A stretch of DNA of 36,769 nt from Pedosphaera sp. GTDB lineage: Bacteria; Verrucomicrobiota; Verrucomicrobiia; Limisphaerales; JADLHS01. The notes beneath the pieces were generated by a model. That model searched no databases and was not told the origin of the DNA. It saw only the letters and a program-made list of their open reading frames with translations. The translations under genes and the position numbers were made by a program. Shown here piece by piece: positions 23,161 to 32,182 of this stretch (its first letter is position 1; each line of letters begins with the position of its first letter). Where the stretch lies: contig SIBJ01000034.1 in the NCBI GenBank assembly GCA_009695195.1, positions 1-36,769 on the forward strand, read 5' to 3'.

Positions 23161-25857
23161 ATGCTATCGCGCCCCGTTGTAACAATTCTTTTCGCGCTCG
23201 CCGCCGTCGCCACCGCACCGCTCGCCGCCCAAACGCCGGTCTGGTCGCAATTTCCCAACGCCCCCAGCGGCACGTCGCCGCGCTTCGACGACCTTTCGTT
23301 CATCAACGAATCCACCGGCTGGGTCGCGCGCGCGACGGGCGGCATTTGGAAAACCACCAACGGCGGCAACTCGTTCACGCTCTCCCGCTCGTCAACGGTT
23401 TCGAACCTCACCGCGCACTTTCGTTCCATCGGCTTCGTTTCCGAGTCGCGCGGCTGGGCCGGCAATCTCGGACCTGGTTCGTACGATGGTTCGGTGACGG
23501 ACACCAACCTGATGTATGAAACCTTCGACGGCGGTTCGAACTGGACGGCGAAAGCCGGTTTTCCGGTCAGCGGGTCGAACGGGCTGTGCGCCATCCATGC
23601 CTTGGATTCCCAAAATATCTTTGGGGCGGGCCGGGTGCGCGGGCCCAACGCGTACTTTTTCAAGAGCACCGACGGCGGCACGAACTGGTCCGCCACCAAC
23701 CTCACCGCCGCCGGCTTGATGGGCGGGCTCATGGACGTTTATTTCAAGGACCCGACCAACGGCTTTGTCGTCGGCATGGACAACAACACCTTCGCCGAAT
23801 TCTGCGGGTCCGTTTACCACGGGGCCATTGCGCGCACGACCAACGGCGGCGCGACTTGGCAGGTCGTGGCCACGACCACGAACAGTTGCTGCTACTTCTG
23901 GAAAATGTCCTGGCCGTCGCCGAACATCGGCTACGTCTCGCTCCAGCAAAACGGCGCGATGATCGGCCACACGTATTACAAGACGGTGGATGGCGGCGCG
24001 ACGTGGACGCCGTATGTCATTCCGTTTTCTTCCATCGCCGGCGGGATGTCGTCGTTCTACTGGCAGGGCGTCGCCTTCGTGAACGATAACGAAGGCTGGG
24101 CCGGCGGCGATTCCGCCAGCGGCTTGAACAACTTTTTGCGCACGACCAATGGCGGCGCGTCGTGGACGCCCATCGGCAGCGCCGACACGCTGCGCATCAA
24201 TCGCATCCGCTTTCTCCGGCCGGACTACGCCGTGGCTTCCGGCGCGCGCGTCGCCGTCTATCGCGTTCCCCTGGCCATCACCGCGCCACCGACCAACACC
24301 ACTGTGGCGCTCGGCTCCAACGCCACCTTCACCGTGACCGCGCAAGGCAGCACCACGCTCGCGTATCAATGGCGCTTCAACGTCACCAACGTCGCGGGTG
24401 CGAACACCAGTTCTTTTTCCCTCGCCAATGTTCAACTCACGAATGCGGGAAATTACGACGTCATCGTCGGCGACATCAGCGGGTCGCTCACTAGCGCCGT
24501 CGCCACCTTGACCTTGAGCGGCTTTCCCGTCGCGCCGACCCTCACCGCGCAGCCGCAAAGCCAGACGGTGAATCCCGGCGCGGATGCGACCTTCACCGTC
24601 GGTGCCACGGGCACCGCGCCGCTGAGCTGGCAATGGCGATTCAACGGCACGAACCTCTCCAGCGCGACGAACTCGACTTACACCCGCACCAACGTCCAGC
24701 CCGCTGACCTTGGCAATTATTCCGCGATCGTCACGAACGTGGCCGGCAGCGTGACCAGCGCCGTCGCCGTGCTGACTTTTCCTTTCAGTGACGACTTCGA
24801 CAGTTACGGTTCGCCGAGCATCGTCACCACGGCGACCACGACCAACGGCTACAAAATCTTTTTCCGCGCCGCGTCCGGCGGCATGGATTTCAAGGCCGTC
24901 TTCGGTTTCAATTATGCCACCGTCACGTATCCGACGATCATTCCGCCCGCGCCCCATTCCCTCGGCGGCACGACGAAAGGTTTATATCTCACCGTGAACA
25001 AGGACACGACCGCCGCCGCCGCCGCGGTGAATCTTTATCCCGTCGGCCAGTTCAACGCCGGCAACTTCGCGCTCAAGTTCGATCTCTGGATCAATTACCG
25101 CGATCCGCTGACCTCCACCGAGCACGCGCTCTTCGGCATCAATCACTCGGGCAACGTCACCAACCGCATCGGCCAGACGCCGAGCGACGGATTGTTTTTT
25201 GCGGTCGAAGGCGAGGCCGATTCGTCGCCCACTTCGACGACGCTGCGGGACTTCTCGGTCTTTCGCGGCGGCGGCACCGGCGCGATCCCGTTTTTGATGA
25301 CGACGAACAACACCACGTTCGGCCCCACGCCGCCGCTCGCGCCGCAGTTCGACAACGGGAATCCCGGATTGATGAGCCTGTTCCCGGCGCAGACGATCCC
25401 CGGCTACGGCACCACGACCGGCGGCACCGCGGGCTTGCGCTGGCTCAGCGGCGAAGTGCGACAGGTGAACAACCTCATCACCTGGATTCTCAACGGCGCG
25501 GCCATCGCGCAATACACGAACATCTTCGCCTACACGAACGGCCAGCTTTTGATCGGCTACAATGACAACATCAATTCCACCGGCGACTCGAACAACTTCG
25601 CCATCTTCGACAACCTGCGCGTGGAAAAAATCGTCCTCGCGCCGGTCACGATGCTCGCGCCGCGCGTGATCGGCAACAATTTCAGTTTCGATTTCGCCAC
25701 CGAGCCGTACGAAAGCTACACCGTGCAATGGGCGACGAACCTCACGTCTCCGAGTTGGGTGAACTTCACGAACCTCGCCGGGAATGGCAACCCGAACACG
25801 ATGCTCGTGCCGCTGCTGAATTCCGCGCCGCAATATTTCCGCGTGAGCCGGCCCTGA
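23161..25857 (+). CDS. Secreted Ycf48/BNR-like propeller protein with Ig domains
   Basis: An 898-residue exported protein: signal peptide (cleavage near LAAQ), then about 350 residues of Ycf48/BNR-like beta-propeller repeats, seen as recurring GWVAR...GIWKTTNGGNSF, MYETFDGGSNWTA, FFKSTDGGTNW, ARTTNGGATWQVV, YKTVDGGATWTPY and LRTTNGGASWTPI units. Two Ig-like domains follow (about 375-460 and 461-540), with the shared YQWRFN/WQWRFNGTNL and NAGNY/DLGNYS patterns. Residues about 545-830 resemble a jelly-roll type domain (DDFDSYGS start, SNNFAIFDNLRVE end). The C-terminus ends in YTVQWATNL...YFRVSRP, a module similar to the end of the amylase here. Likely cell-surface or extracellular; ligand unknown. 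Confidence 0.85.
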   Translation: MLSRPVVTILFALAAVATAPLAAQTPVWSQFPNAPSGTSPRFDDLSFINESTGWVARATGGIWKTTNGGNSFTLSRSSTVSNLTAHFRSIGFVSESRGWAGNLGPGSYDGSVTDTNLMYETFDGGSNWTAKAGFPVSGSNGLCAIHALDSQNIFGAGRVRGPNAYFFKSTDGGTNWSATNLTAAGLMGGLMDVYFKDPTNGFVVGMDNNTFAEFCGSVYHGAIARTTNGGATWQVVATTTNSCCYFWKMSWPSPNIGYVSLQQNGAMIGHTYYKTVDGGATWTPYVIPFSSIAGGMSSFYWQGVAFVNDNEGWAGGDSASGLNNFLRTTNGGASWTPIGSADTLRINRIRFLRPDYAVASGARVAVYRVPLAITAPPTNTTVALGSNATFTVTAQGSTTLAYQWRFNVTNVAGANTSSFSLANVQLTNAGNYDVIVGDISGSLTSAVATLTLSGFPVAPTLTAQPQSQTVNPGADATFTVGATGTAPLSWQWRFNGTNLSSATNSTYTRTNVQPADLGNYSAIVTNVAGSVTSAVAVLTFPFSDDFDSYGSPSIVTTATTTNGYKIFFRAASGGMDFKAVFGFNYATVTYPTIIPPAPHSLGGTTKGLYLTVNKDTTAAAAAVNLYPVGQFNAGNFALKFDLWINYRDPLTSTEHALFGINHSGNVTNRIGQTPSDGLFFAVEGEADSSPTSTTLRDFSVFRGGGTGAIPFLMTTNNTTFGPTPPLAPQFDNGNPGLMSLFPAQTIPGYGTTTGGTAGLRWLSGEVRQVNNLITWILNGAAIAQYTNIFAYTNGQLLIGYNDNINSTGDSNNFAIFDNLRVEKIVLAPVTMLAPRVIGNNFSFDFATEPYESYTVQWATNLTSPSWVNFTNLAGNGNPNTMLVPLLNSAPQYFRVSRP

Positions 25858-25943
25858 GCGGATTCTAACCGGAGCAAACAGAGGTAACGGAGGTCCGATC
25901 ACAGAAAATTCCCCTCCGTTCCCTCCGTTGCCTCCTGTTCAAT

Positions 25944-27593
25944 TCACCTCACCACCGCACGCGAATCTCCGCTTGCGGCATCAAACGTCACCGCGCTCAC
26001 CATCGCCGTCGCGCCATTCTTCACCTTGAAACCGACCGCGCGCAAATACTCCGCGTCGCGCGCCAGCCAGTCCTTCGTGACCTCCACGTCCGTCACGCCC
26101 GTGCAATGCAACCGCGGCGCGTTCACAGATTTTTCCGGCGTTTGCCCGAGCACGATGAAATTCGTCAGTGTGTCGAAGATTGAATTTGGAATCCGCACAC
26201 CACCCGCGCCGCCGAGGGCGAGAACCGGTTTGTCGCCGCGCAATACAACGGACGGACACATGTTGTTGACCGGCCGCTTGCCCGGCCCGACCGAATTCGG
26301 CTGGCCGGGATGTGGATTGAACCGCGACATCCCGTGCCCGAGGCAAAGCCCGAGTCCTTCGACCGCCACCTGCGCGCCGAATGTGCTGCCATGCGTGATC
26401 GTGAGCGCGACCAGGTTGCCGTGTTTATCCACGCAACTCAGATTCACCGTCCCGTCGTGCGCGGGATATTGGATTTGCAGCGGCAACGGTTTCTTTGCCT
26501 TCACTGTCGCCGAGATTTTTTCGGCGCACTCGCGCGCGTAGTCGGCGGACAATAATTTTTCCACCGGCACTTTCACTTTCTCCGGGTCGCCGAAGAGTTC
26601 CAGCCGGTCGCGCCACGCGAGCCGCAACGCTTCCAATCGTGCGTGAACGCGTGCGCCGTCCGCCGGCAGCGCGTCCCACTTGAGCGCCTGCAAAATCGCC
26701 AGCGCCTCCAGCACCGTCAGCCCGCCCGCTGTCAGCGGCGCGGTGTGAATCGTAAGATTATTCCAGCGCAAAGTTGACGGCTCGGTTTCCTTCGCGTGGT
26801 AGGCCGCGAGATCAGCCACCGTAACGAGGCCGCCATTTTTTTTGAAGCCGTCTGCGATGCGCTGCGCGATGTCACCGCGATAAAATGAATCCACGGAATT
26901 TCGGTCGGCGAGGGTCGTGAGCATCGCGGCCAGTTCGGGATTGCGAAACGTCTCGCCGGCATTGAGCGATTGGCCGTCGCGCAGATAAATCTTCGCCATC
27001 GTCGGATCGCGCCGCCAATAAGCCGTTTCACTTCGTAGCGTCGTGGCCATCTGCGGGAAAAGCTTCGCGCCATCGCGCGCGAGGCTGATCGCGGGCTGAA
27101 CGACTTCACGAAACGATTTCGTGCCGTAGCGCTCCAGCGCGAGCTGCAATCCCGCGAGCGTCCCTGGCACGCCCGCCGCGAGCCAGCCGTGATAATTGAT
27201 TTTTCCTTTGACCTCGCCTTTCTCATCGAGCGGATACATGTCCTCGCGCGCGGCGGCGGGAGCGGTGGTGTTGAAATCAATCGAGACAATTTTCATTCCG
27301 CCGGCCAGCGCGATGGTCGCGTGTCCACCGTAACCGCCGATGCCGCACCGCGCCGGCGTGGCCATGGTGCTCACGAGCGCCGCCGTGACGATGGCATCAA
27401 TCGCATTGCCGCCGTCCGCGAGAACTTTCATTCCCGCCGCCGCACCATTCGCTTCGCCGATGATGACGCCGTGCGGGTTTGCGAGCGGGGATTTTCTTGG
27501 CGCGGCGAGACAACCGCCGCCGCTCAACGCCGCGAGCGCCACAGTCCGCCCGGTGAGCCGCAACATTTCGCGGCGGGAGATCTTGTTCTGCAT
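25944..27593 (-). CDS. Exported gamma-glutamyltransferase family protein
   Basis: A 549-residue Ntn-hydrolase proenzyme that cleaves gamma-glutamyl bonds such as that of glutathione. The N-terminus SRREMLRLTG is a twin-arginine signal, and SGGGC ahead of the mature part could be a lipobox. The self-cleavage/nucleophile Thr is in HDGTVNLSCVDKHGN (Thr382), aligned with the TTHxSVVDxxGN site of known enzymes. NPHGVIIGEANGAAAGMKVL with DGGNAIDA and GGYGGH at the start, and GGAGGVRIPN near the end, are family blocks. The family is secreted or periplasmic, consistent with Tat export. The start 27593 gives the Tat motif at the expected distance. It is the last of three co-directional exported enzymes. 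Confidence 0.9.
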   Translation of the reverse strand: MQNKISRREMLRLTGRTVALAALSGGGCLAAPRKSPLANPHGVIIGEANGAAAGMKVLADGGNAIDAIVTAALVSTMATPARCGIGGYGGHATIALAGGMKIVSIDFNTTAPAAAREDMYPLDEKGEVKGKINYHGWLAAGVPGTLAGLQLALERYGTKSFREVVQPAISLARDGAKLFPQMATTLRSETAYWRRDPTMAKIYLRDGQSLNAGETFRNPELAAMLTTLADRNSVDSFYRGDIAQRIADGFKKNGGLVTVADLAAYHAKETEPSTLRWNNLTIHTAPLTAGGLTVLEALAILQALKWDALPADGARVHARLEALRLAWRDRLELFGDPEKVKVPVEKLLSADYARECAEKISATVKAKKPLPLQIQYPAHDGTVNLSCVDKHGNLVALTITHGSTFGAQVAVEGLGLCLGHGMSRFNPHPGQPNSVGPGKRPVNNMCPSVVLRGDKPVLALGGAGGVRIPNSIFDTLTNFIVLGQTPEKSVNAPRLHCTGVTDVEVTKDWLARDAEYLRAVGFKVKNGATAMVSAVTFDAASGDSRAVVR

Positions 27594-27603
27594 AATCACC
27601 AAA

Positions 27604-27766
27604 GCCCCTCACCCTGACCCTCTCCCGTCCGACGGGAGAGGGAACAGCAATCGGCCGGCTTCTGATTTGCGAACACGTGTTCGATCAACTCCGATACACG
27701 ACATTCTACGAAAGCGGCGAATAATTCTCCCTCTCCCATCGGATGGGAGAGGGCCGGGGTGAGGGC
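27604..27766. repeat. Nested inverted repeat with two perfect hairpins
   Basis: Two perfect 12-bp-stem palindromes, CCCTCTCCCGTC-C-GACGGGAGAGGG (27618-27642) and CCCTCTCCCATC-G-GATGGGAGAGGG (27729-27753), differ by a matched base change in both arms. They are enclosed by an outer imperfect inverted repeat, GCCCCTCACCC (27604-27614) against GGGGTGAGGGC (27756-27766). The element fills the gap between the aminotransferase stop and the gamma-glutamyltransferase start. Similar CCCTCTCCC repeats occur in many GC-rich bacteria. Confidence 0.85.
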
Positions 27767-27782
27767 AATTCTTTGCTTCACT

Positions 27783-29099
27783 TCACTTCACAAAATGTTT
27801 CACCACTTTGCGGATCGCCGCGGCGGCGCTGCGGATGTAATCCTCGTCCATCGCCTCGTTGAGCGAAAAGTTCGAGCACGTTTTCAAGATCGCTTCAGCT
27901 TCGGGCAGTTTCACCTTCGTGTAATCCATCGTCGTGAGGCCCATCTCCTTCACCGGCCAGCGCCCGGCGAAGAACGCGTGCTGCGAGAACATCGGCGATT
28001 GATGCAGCATCTGCGGGATGTAACCGTCGCTCAGCCCGAGACCTTCCGCGGCGGCGGCCTTCACAAATTCCGTGCGCGTGCAGCGCAACTTGTCCGGCCA
28101 CAGCCGCATCATGTAATGCCAGTACGTGCAGCGGTTTTTCTCGCTGACCTGCGGGCAACTCACGCCGGCCACGCCTGCGAGTTCGCGTGTGAGCAGTTCG
28201 CCGAGCGCGCTGCGTTTGGCCGCGATCTCCTCCAGCCGCGTGAACTGCGCCGCGGCAAACCCGGCGGAGAGCTCGTTCATCCGATAATTCGTCGCGAGCC
28301 GTTCGGGGCGATAACCCGGTTGCGCGCGGTCGCTGCCCTTGTCGCCGAAGCGATGGAGCAAGGGGCCGAAGCGCTCGTCGTTCGACGCCACGATGCCGCC
28401 GTCGCCGCAGGTGATGTGTTTGGATTGTTGCAACGAAAAGCACGCCATGTGGCCGACCGTGCCGATGGACGCGCCCTGATATTTCGCACCCCACGCCTGC
28501 GCGCAATCTTCGATGAGGATGAGTTTGTGTTTGTCCGCGAGCGCCTTCAACTCCGCGAGCTGCGACGGATTGCCGCCGAGATGCACGGCGATGATGGCCT
28601 TTGTCTTCGGCGTGATGAGCGGCTCGACCGTCCGCGCGCTCACCGCATACGTGTGCGGTTCGAGATCGGCGAACACCGGCACGGCTTGCTGGAACAACAC
28701 GCCGATGACCGTACCGATGTCCGTGAACGGCGTGGTGATGACTTCGTCGCCCGGCCCGATGCCGGCAGTGGCCACCGCGATGTGCAACGCCGCCGTGCCG
28801 GACGAGCAGGTCATCACGTGCTTGAGACCGGTGTGATCCGAAAAACGTTTCGCGAGCAGCGTCGTCTGCGGCGCTTTCCAATAAAGCAACGTGTCCTGCG
28901 CAAGCGTGGCGTCGAGTTGTGCGCGTTCCGGTTCACCCCAGCGAACGCGCTTAGGCGGCGGGCGCTTGATGATTTTCTCGCCGCCTTCGAGCGCGAGCTT
29001 GTCGAGGTCCGATTCCGCGGCGGGCAACTGGCTGGCGACGAGCGCCGCGCCCGTGGTGGCGATGAATTGCCGACGGGACAGACTTGATTCTGGCTTCAT
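27783..29099 (-). CDS. Tat-exported DegT/DnrJ/EryC1/StrS-type aminotransferase
   Basis: A 438-residue protein. Its first 30 residues, MKPESSLSRRQFIATTGAA, are a twin-arginine signal. The rest is a complete sugar-aminotransferase fold of the DegT family: VMTCSSGTAALHIAVATAGI, GDEVITTPFTDIGT, LILIEDCAQAWGAKYQG with PLP-contacting Asp198, and FSLQQSKHITCGDGGIV, where Lys227 is the PLP-binding lysine (GDGG in place of the usual GEGG). Normal members amino-transfer onto nucleotide-linked keto sugars in the cytoplasm. Tat export of a folded, cofactor-loaded enzyme implies a periplasmic or surface role. The neighbours are other exported enzymes, and no sugar-nucleotide genes are nearby. The ATG at 29099 is preferred; an upstream start at 29120 would add seven residues. 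Confidence 0.9.
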   Translation of the reverse strand: MKPESSLSRRQFIATTGAALVASQLPAAESDLDKLALEGGEKIIKRPPPKRVRWGEPERAQLDATLAQDTLLYWKAPQTTLLAKRFSDHTGLKHVMTCSSGTAALHIAVATAGIGPGDEVITTPFTDIGTVIGVLFQQAVPVFADLEPHTYAVSARTVEPLITPKTKAIIAVHLGGNPSQLAELKALADKHKLILIEDCAQAWGAKYQGASIGTVGHMACFSLQQSKHITCGDGGIVASNDERFGPLLHRFGDKGSDRAQPGYRPERLATNYRMNELSAGFAAAQFTRLEEIAAKRSALGELLTRELAGVAGVSCPQVSEKNRCTYWHYMMRLWPDKLRCTRTEFVKAAAAEGLGLSDGYIPQMLHQSPMFSQHAFFAGRWPVKEMGLTTMDYTKVKLPEAEAILKTCSNFSLNEAMDEDYIRSAAAAIRKVVKHFVK

Positions 29100-29156
29100 G
29101 ACGGCATTGTGAAGCCGCAAGCGACGGTGTCAAAAAAGAAAACCACGGAGAAAAAG

Positions 29157-29261
29157 CGCCAAATTCCAAGCACCAAACATCAAACCATTTTCGGCGAGGC
29201 AGGTTTGAAACTTGAAGTTTGGAGCTTCTCTGGTGCTTGGATGTTGGTGCTTGGTGCTTTC
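29157..29261. repeat. Inverted repeat with CCAAGCN-type tandem arms
   Basis: The left arm contains GCGCCAAATTCCAAGCACC and CAAACATCAAACC (29157-29187). The right arm contains GGTTTGAAACTTGAAGTTTG, CTTCTCTGGTGCTTGG and TTGGTGCTTGGTGC (29202-29261). The 7-mer TGCTTGG and its complement CCAAGCA recur. It lies between the ceramidase-like stop (which it overlaps by two bases) and the aminotransferase start. The same family occurs at 33150-33281. Confidence 0.8.
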
Positions 29262-30663
29262 ATTTTCGCGCTTTCACTTCCTTCACCAACCGCCGCGCCC
29301 CGTCCGTGATCAAATCCTCTACGTTCTCGGCCCAGCGTTGCGCGGGGAGGCCATAAACGAGCATCGCTTGGTGGCCTTCGTAGCCCCAGCGCTTCTCGGC
29401 CAGCGGCGGAATGTCCTCGCGCAGCACGCGCAATGACGGGATGTAAGTCATCACGTCGTTGCAATAGCCCGCAACCCACGTGTCCGCGCCGAATTCCTTT
29501 TTGAACTTGAGCGCGTAATCCACCACCGGCTCACCGCCGAGCGTGAGGAGCAGTTGTTTGTCGCCCAGCTTCCACGCCTGAAGCGGGAACGGATATTCGC
29601 GGATGAATTGTTTTCCGGCTTTCAAATCGCCGAGCAGCCGCGTGGCCCAACGTTTGTTAGTGACGTTCGTGCCAGCTTTCATCGCGATCAACTCCGCTTC
29701 CGTCGGCTCGGCGCCGAGATGAAGCGGAATCATTTCCATCTTCGTCACGAGCTTCGGCGGCAGTGTCTGCGCGGGCGCGAGCAAAACTTCTTCGACAGCG
29801 GACGCAAGCATCTGGCCGTAACGTTCGGCGAGTTCGGGTTGGCGGCGCGGGAGCGGATTCTGATCGCCGCCGCAGCCCATGAAGAACATCGCGGTGGCGT
29901 TCGTGTGGTTGTGCTCCAGCGCCATCTGCGCGAACCCGGCGTAATCGCCGGAATACTGGTTGAAGTTCATCGTCGTGTTGTGACACGCGTAGCCGAACAG
30001 CACGGTCTTGAGTTTTCCGTCCGGCAAAAACACCGCGAGCACGGGCACGGCGTGGTCCACCGGGCCTTTGAGCGCGCCTTGCTCGATCAACTTCGGCACG
30101 CCGCCTTCGGGATTGTTGCGGCGGTTCACGGCGAATTTCGTTTCGCCCTGCCCGCTCGCAAGCCGCGCGGGCGCGAGGTCGGCGATGGCTTTGCCGACGG
30201 TCGCGACGATTTGTTTCTCGAACTGCGCGGAGTATTCCTCGATGACACCGCGCTGTTGATCGTTGAGCGGATAAATGTCGTAGAGCGCGCCGCGCAAGAT
30301 CGGTCCGCAATGCGTGTGCGAGGCGCTGAAAATGATCTGCTCCGGCGCGAGACCGAACTTGTCCTTCAGCGCGGCGCAGGTATTCCGATAGATCGTTTGC
30401 GGAATGCCAAGCGTGTCGCTCGTGAGAATCACCGCGCGATGGCCGTCGGCGTCTTCGAGCGCGAGGACTTTGAGCCAAAGCTCGGTGACTTTTCCGTCGG
30501 CGGGTTTGTTGCGTCCGGCGTAACCCGCGAGCCAGATCGGTTGCGCGGGCGTGATGATGGTTTTGGCCGTGCCGGCTTTCCAGGAAGGCGCAGCGGGCAG
30601 CGTCAGGAGTGGCGACCAGAGCGCGGCCAAAACCAGCAAGCAACGGAGCGAGTGAGAAAGCAT
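29260..30663 (-). CDS. Secreted neutral ceramidase-like hydrolase
   Basis: A 467-residue protein with a signal peptide (hydrophobic LLVLAALWSPLL, cleavage near PAAP). The mature protein begins AGTAKTIITPAQPIWLAGYAGR, typical of the neutral/alkaline non-lysosomal ceramidase family. Zinc-site motifs are seen: SASHTHCGP, and YACHNTTMNFNQYSGDYAG with the family-typical SGDY. Late blocks EPVVDYALKFKKEF and GYCNDVMTYIPS match the C-terminal half. The fragment is shorter than full ceramidases (which have an extra C-terminal domain), so the substrate may not be ceramide; family members in this phylum are often annotated only as ceramidase-like. The ATG at 30663 is the start; upstream open frame is not protein-like. 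First gene of the three-gene minus-strand group. Confidence 0.85.
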   Translation of the reverse strand: MLSHSLRCLLVLAALWSPLLTLPAAPSWKAGTAKTIITPAQPIWLAGYAGRNKPADGKVTELWLKVLALEDADGHRAVILTSDTLGIPQTIYRNTCAALKDKFGLAPEQIIFSASHTHCGPILRGALYDIYPLNDQQRGVIEEYSAQFEKQIVATVGKAIADLAPARLASGQGETKFAVNRRNNPEGGVPKLIEQGALKGPVDHAVPVLAVFLPDGKLKTVLFGYACHNTTMNFNQYSGDYAGFAQMALEHNHTNATAMFFMGCGGDQNPLPRRQPELAERYGQMLASAVEEVLLAPAQTLPPKLVTKMEMIPLHLGAEPTEAELIAMKAGTNVTNKRWATRLLGDLKAGKQFIREYPFPLQAWKLGDKQLLLTLGGEPVVDYALKFKKEFGADTWVAGYCNDVMTYIPSLRVLREDIPPLAEKRWGYEGHQAMLVYGLPAQRWAENVEDLITDGARRLVKEVKARK

Positions 30664-31006
30664 CGCGGCAGATTTTCGCCCCCGATGAATTCGCGCAAGG
30701 GAAATGTGCCGAAGATGACGGGGGAGGAGTCGGGCGGATGTCTTCATGGACGGGTTCGCGGGGCATCGTGATAAGAACGTAATGTCAACCTCCCGCCGGA
30801 CTGCCGCCCCCGGTTTCCCTGCTGGTCGGTTTTTTGTCCCATATGCGACAAAAAACCGACCAGCCCCGCGCCTTGAATTTCGCGGCAATTTCCCGGCTCG
30901 CGCGCTCACCAGTTTTGGTTACGATGCCCGGTAATCAATGCTTTCCCGGCCGGCGGCTTCCGGCATAATGCGGTCGCGGCCCGGGCCGACGGCAACCAAA
31001 CAACCA
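30664..31006. other. Divergent intergenic region between ceramidase-like and epimerase genes
   Basis: This 343-bp gap should hold promoters for both directions. It contains one perfect 18-bp inverted repeat (listed separately at 30821-30864). No gene was recognised, and I cannot assign the promoters with confidence. Confidence 0.5.
30821..30864. repeat. Perfect 18-bp inverted repeat with central T/A tracts
   Basis: GCTGGTCGGTTTTTTGTC (30821-30838) pairs perfectly with GACAAAAAACCGACCAGC (30847-30864) around the 8-nt loop CCATATGC. The T run is inside the stem, not after it, so it is not a standard rho-independent terminator. It lies in the middle of a divergent promoter region. Confidence 0.85.
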
Positions 31007-32164
31007 ATGAAAACAAGTTCCAACCAGCGCCAAGTTTCGATCTGGCCGGCATTGCTCGGCGGCGCCGCGCTGCTGTTGCTCGCCGGCTGCGAAACCATGC
31101 CCGGTTCTTCCAACGCTGTTATGAAAACTCCCTTCGGCGAAGTGGACGGCAAACCCGTGAGTCTCTTCACGCTCCGCAACGACAAAGGCGCGGAGGCAAA
31201 AATTTCCAACTACGGCGGCATCGTCACGTCGCTGAAAGTCCGCGACCGCAACGGCAAACTCGGCGACGTCGTGCTCGGCTACGACAGCTTGAACGGTTAT
31301 CTCAAGAGCACGCCGTACTTCGGCTGCCTCGTCGGGCGCTATGGCAATCGCATCGCAATAGGAAAGATCACGCTCAACGGCAAAGAATACCATCTCGCGC
31401 AGAACAACGACGGCAATTCCCTTCACGGCGGCCTCAAGGGATTCGACAAGGTCGTGTGGGACGTGGTCGGCACGCGCACGGTCAATCAGGGCGCGTCATT
31501 GGAATTGCATTACGTGAGCAAGGACGGCGAGGAAGGTTATCCCGGCAACCTGAGCGTCACCGCGGTTTACACGCTGACCGCCGACAACGCGCTGCAACTC
31601 GATTACACGGCGACGACGGACCAGGACACAGTGTTGAGCCTGACGCACCACTCGTATTTCAATTTCGCCGGCGCGGGCGACATCCTGAATCATCAGGTGC
31701 AGATTTACGCGGACCGGTTCACGCCGGTGGACGCGAGCCTGATTCCGACGGGCGAACTGCGCCCGCTCGATGGTTCGCCGCTGGATTTTCGCCACGCGGA
31801 AAAAATCGGCGCGCGCATCAACAACGCCGACGAGCAACTCAAGCTCGGCAAGGGTTACGATCACAATTACGTGCTCAACAAACCCGCCGGTCAGCTCGGC
31901 CTCGCCGCGCGCGTTTATGAAGAGACGAGCGGGCGGTTGATGGACGTGTGGACGACCGAGCCGGGCATGCAGTTTTACACCGGCAATTTCCTCGACGGCA
32001 CGATCACGGGCAAAGGCGGCTGGACCTATCAGTTCCGCAACGGCTTCTGTATGGAGCCGCAGCACTTCCCCGATTCGCCGAACCAACCGAACTTCCCCAC
32101 GACGGTCCTGAAGGCGGGCCAGACTTACAAGAACACCATCACCTACAAATTCTCCGTTCGTTAA
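31007..32164 (+). CDS. Lipoprotein aldose 1-epimerase (mutarotase)
   Basis: A 385-residue protein. The signal MKTSSNQRQ plus hydrophobic stretch ends in LLLLAGC, lipid attachment at Cys28. The mature part is the galactose mutarotase fold: NSLHGG, THHSYFN and EPQHFPDSPN carry the conserved catalytic His and Glu. It interconverts alpha and beta anomers of hexoses. Standard GalM is cytoplasmic; here it is anchored in the envelope. It opens a run of sugar-uptake genes, 18 bp before the binding-protein gene, so it probably prepares the anomer that the transporter takes up. The ATG at 31007 is chosen over 30938 because only it gives a normal lipoprotein signal. Confidence 0.93.
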   Translation: MKTSSNQRQVSIWPALLGGAALLLLAGCETMPGSSNAVMKTPFGEVDGKPVSLFTLRNDKGAEAKISNYGGIVTSLKVRDRNGKLGDVVLGYDSLNGYLKSTPYFGCLVGRYGNRIAIGKITLNGKEYHLAQNNDGNSLHGGLKGFDKVVWDVVGTRTVNQGASLELHYVSKDGEEGYPGNLSVTAVYTLTADNALQLDYTATTDQDTVLSLTHHSYFNFAGAGDILNHQVQIYADRFTPVDASLIPTGELRPLDGSPLDFRHAEKIGARINNADEQLKLGKGYDHNYVLNKPAGQLGLAARVYEETSGRLMDVWTTEPGMQFYTGNFLDGTITGKGGWTYQFRNGFCMEPQHFPDSPNQPNFPTTVLKAGQTYKNTITYKFSVR

Positions 32165-32182
32165 ATCCAACTCCGAACCCAC

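Noticed and set aside
30821..30864. Rho-independent terminator
   Set aside because: The T tract is inside the stem and no T run follows the second arm in either direction.
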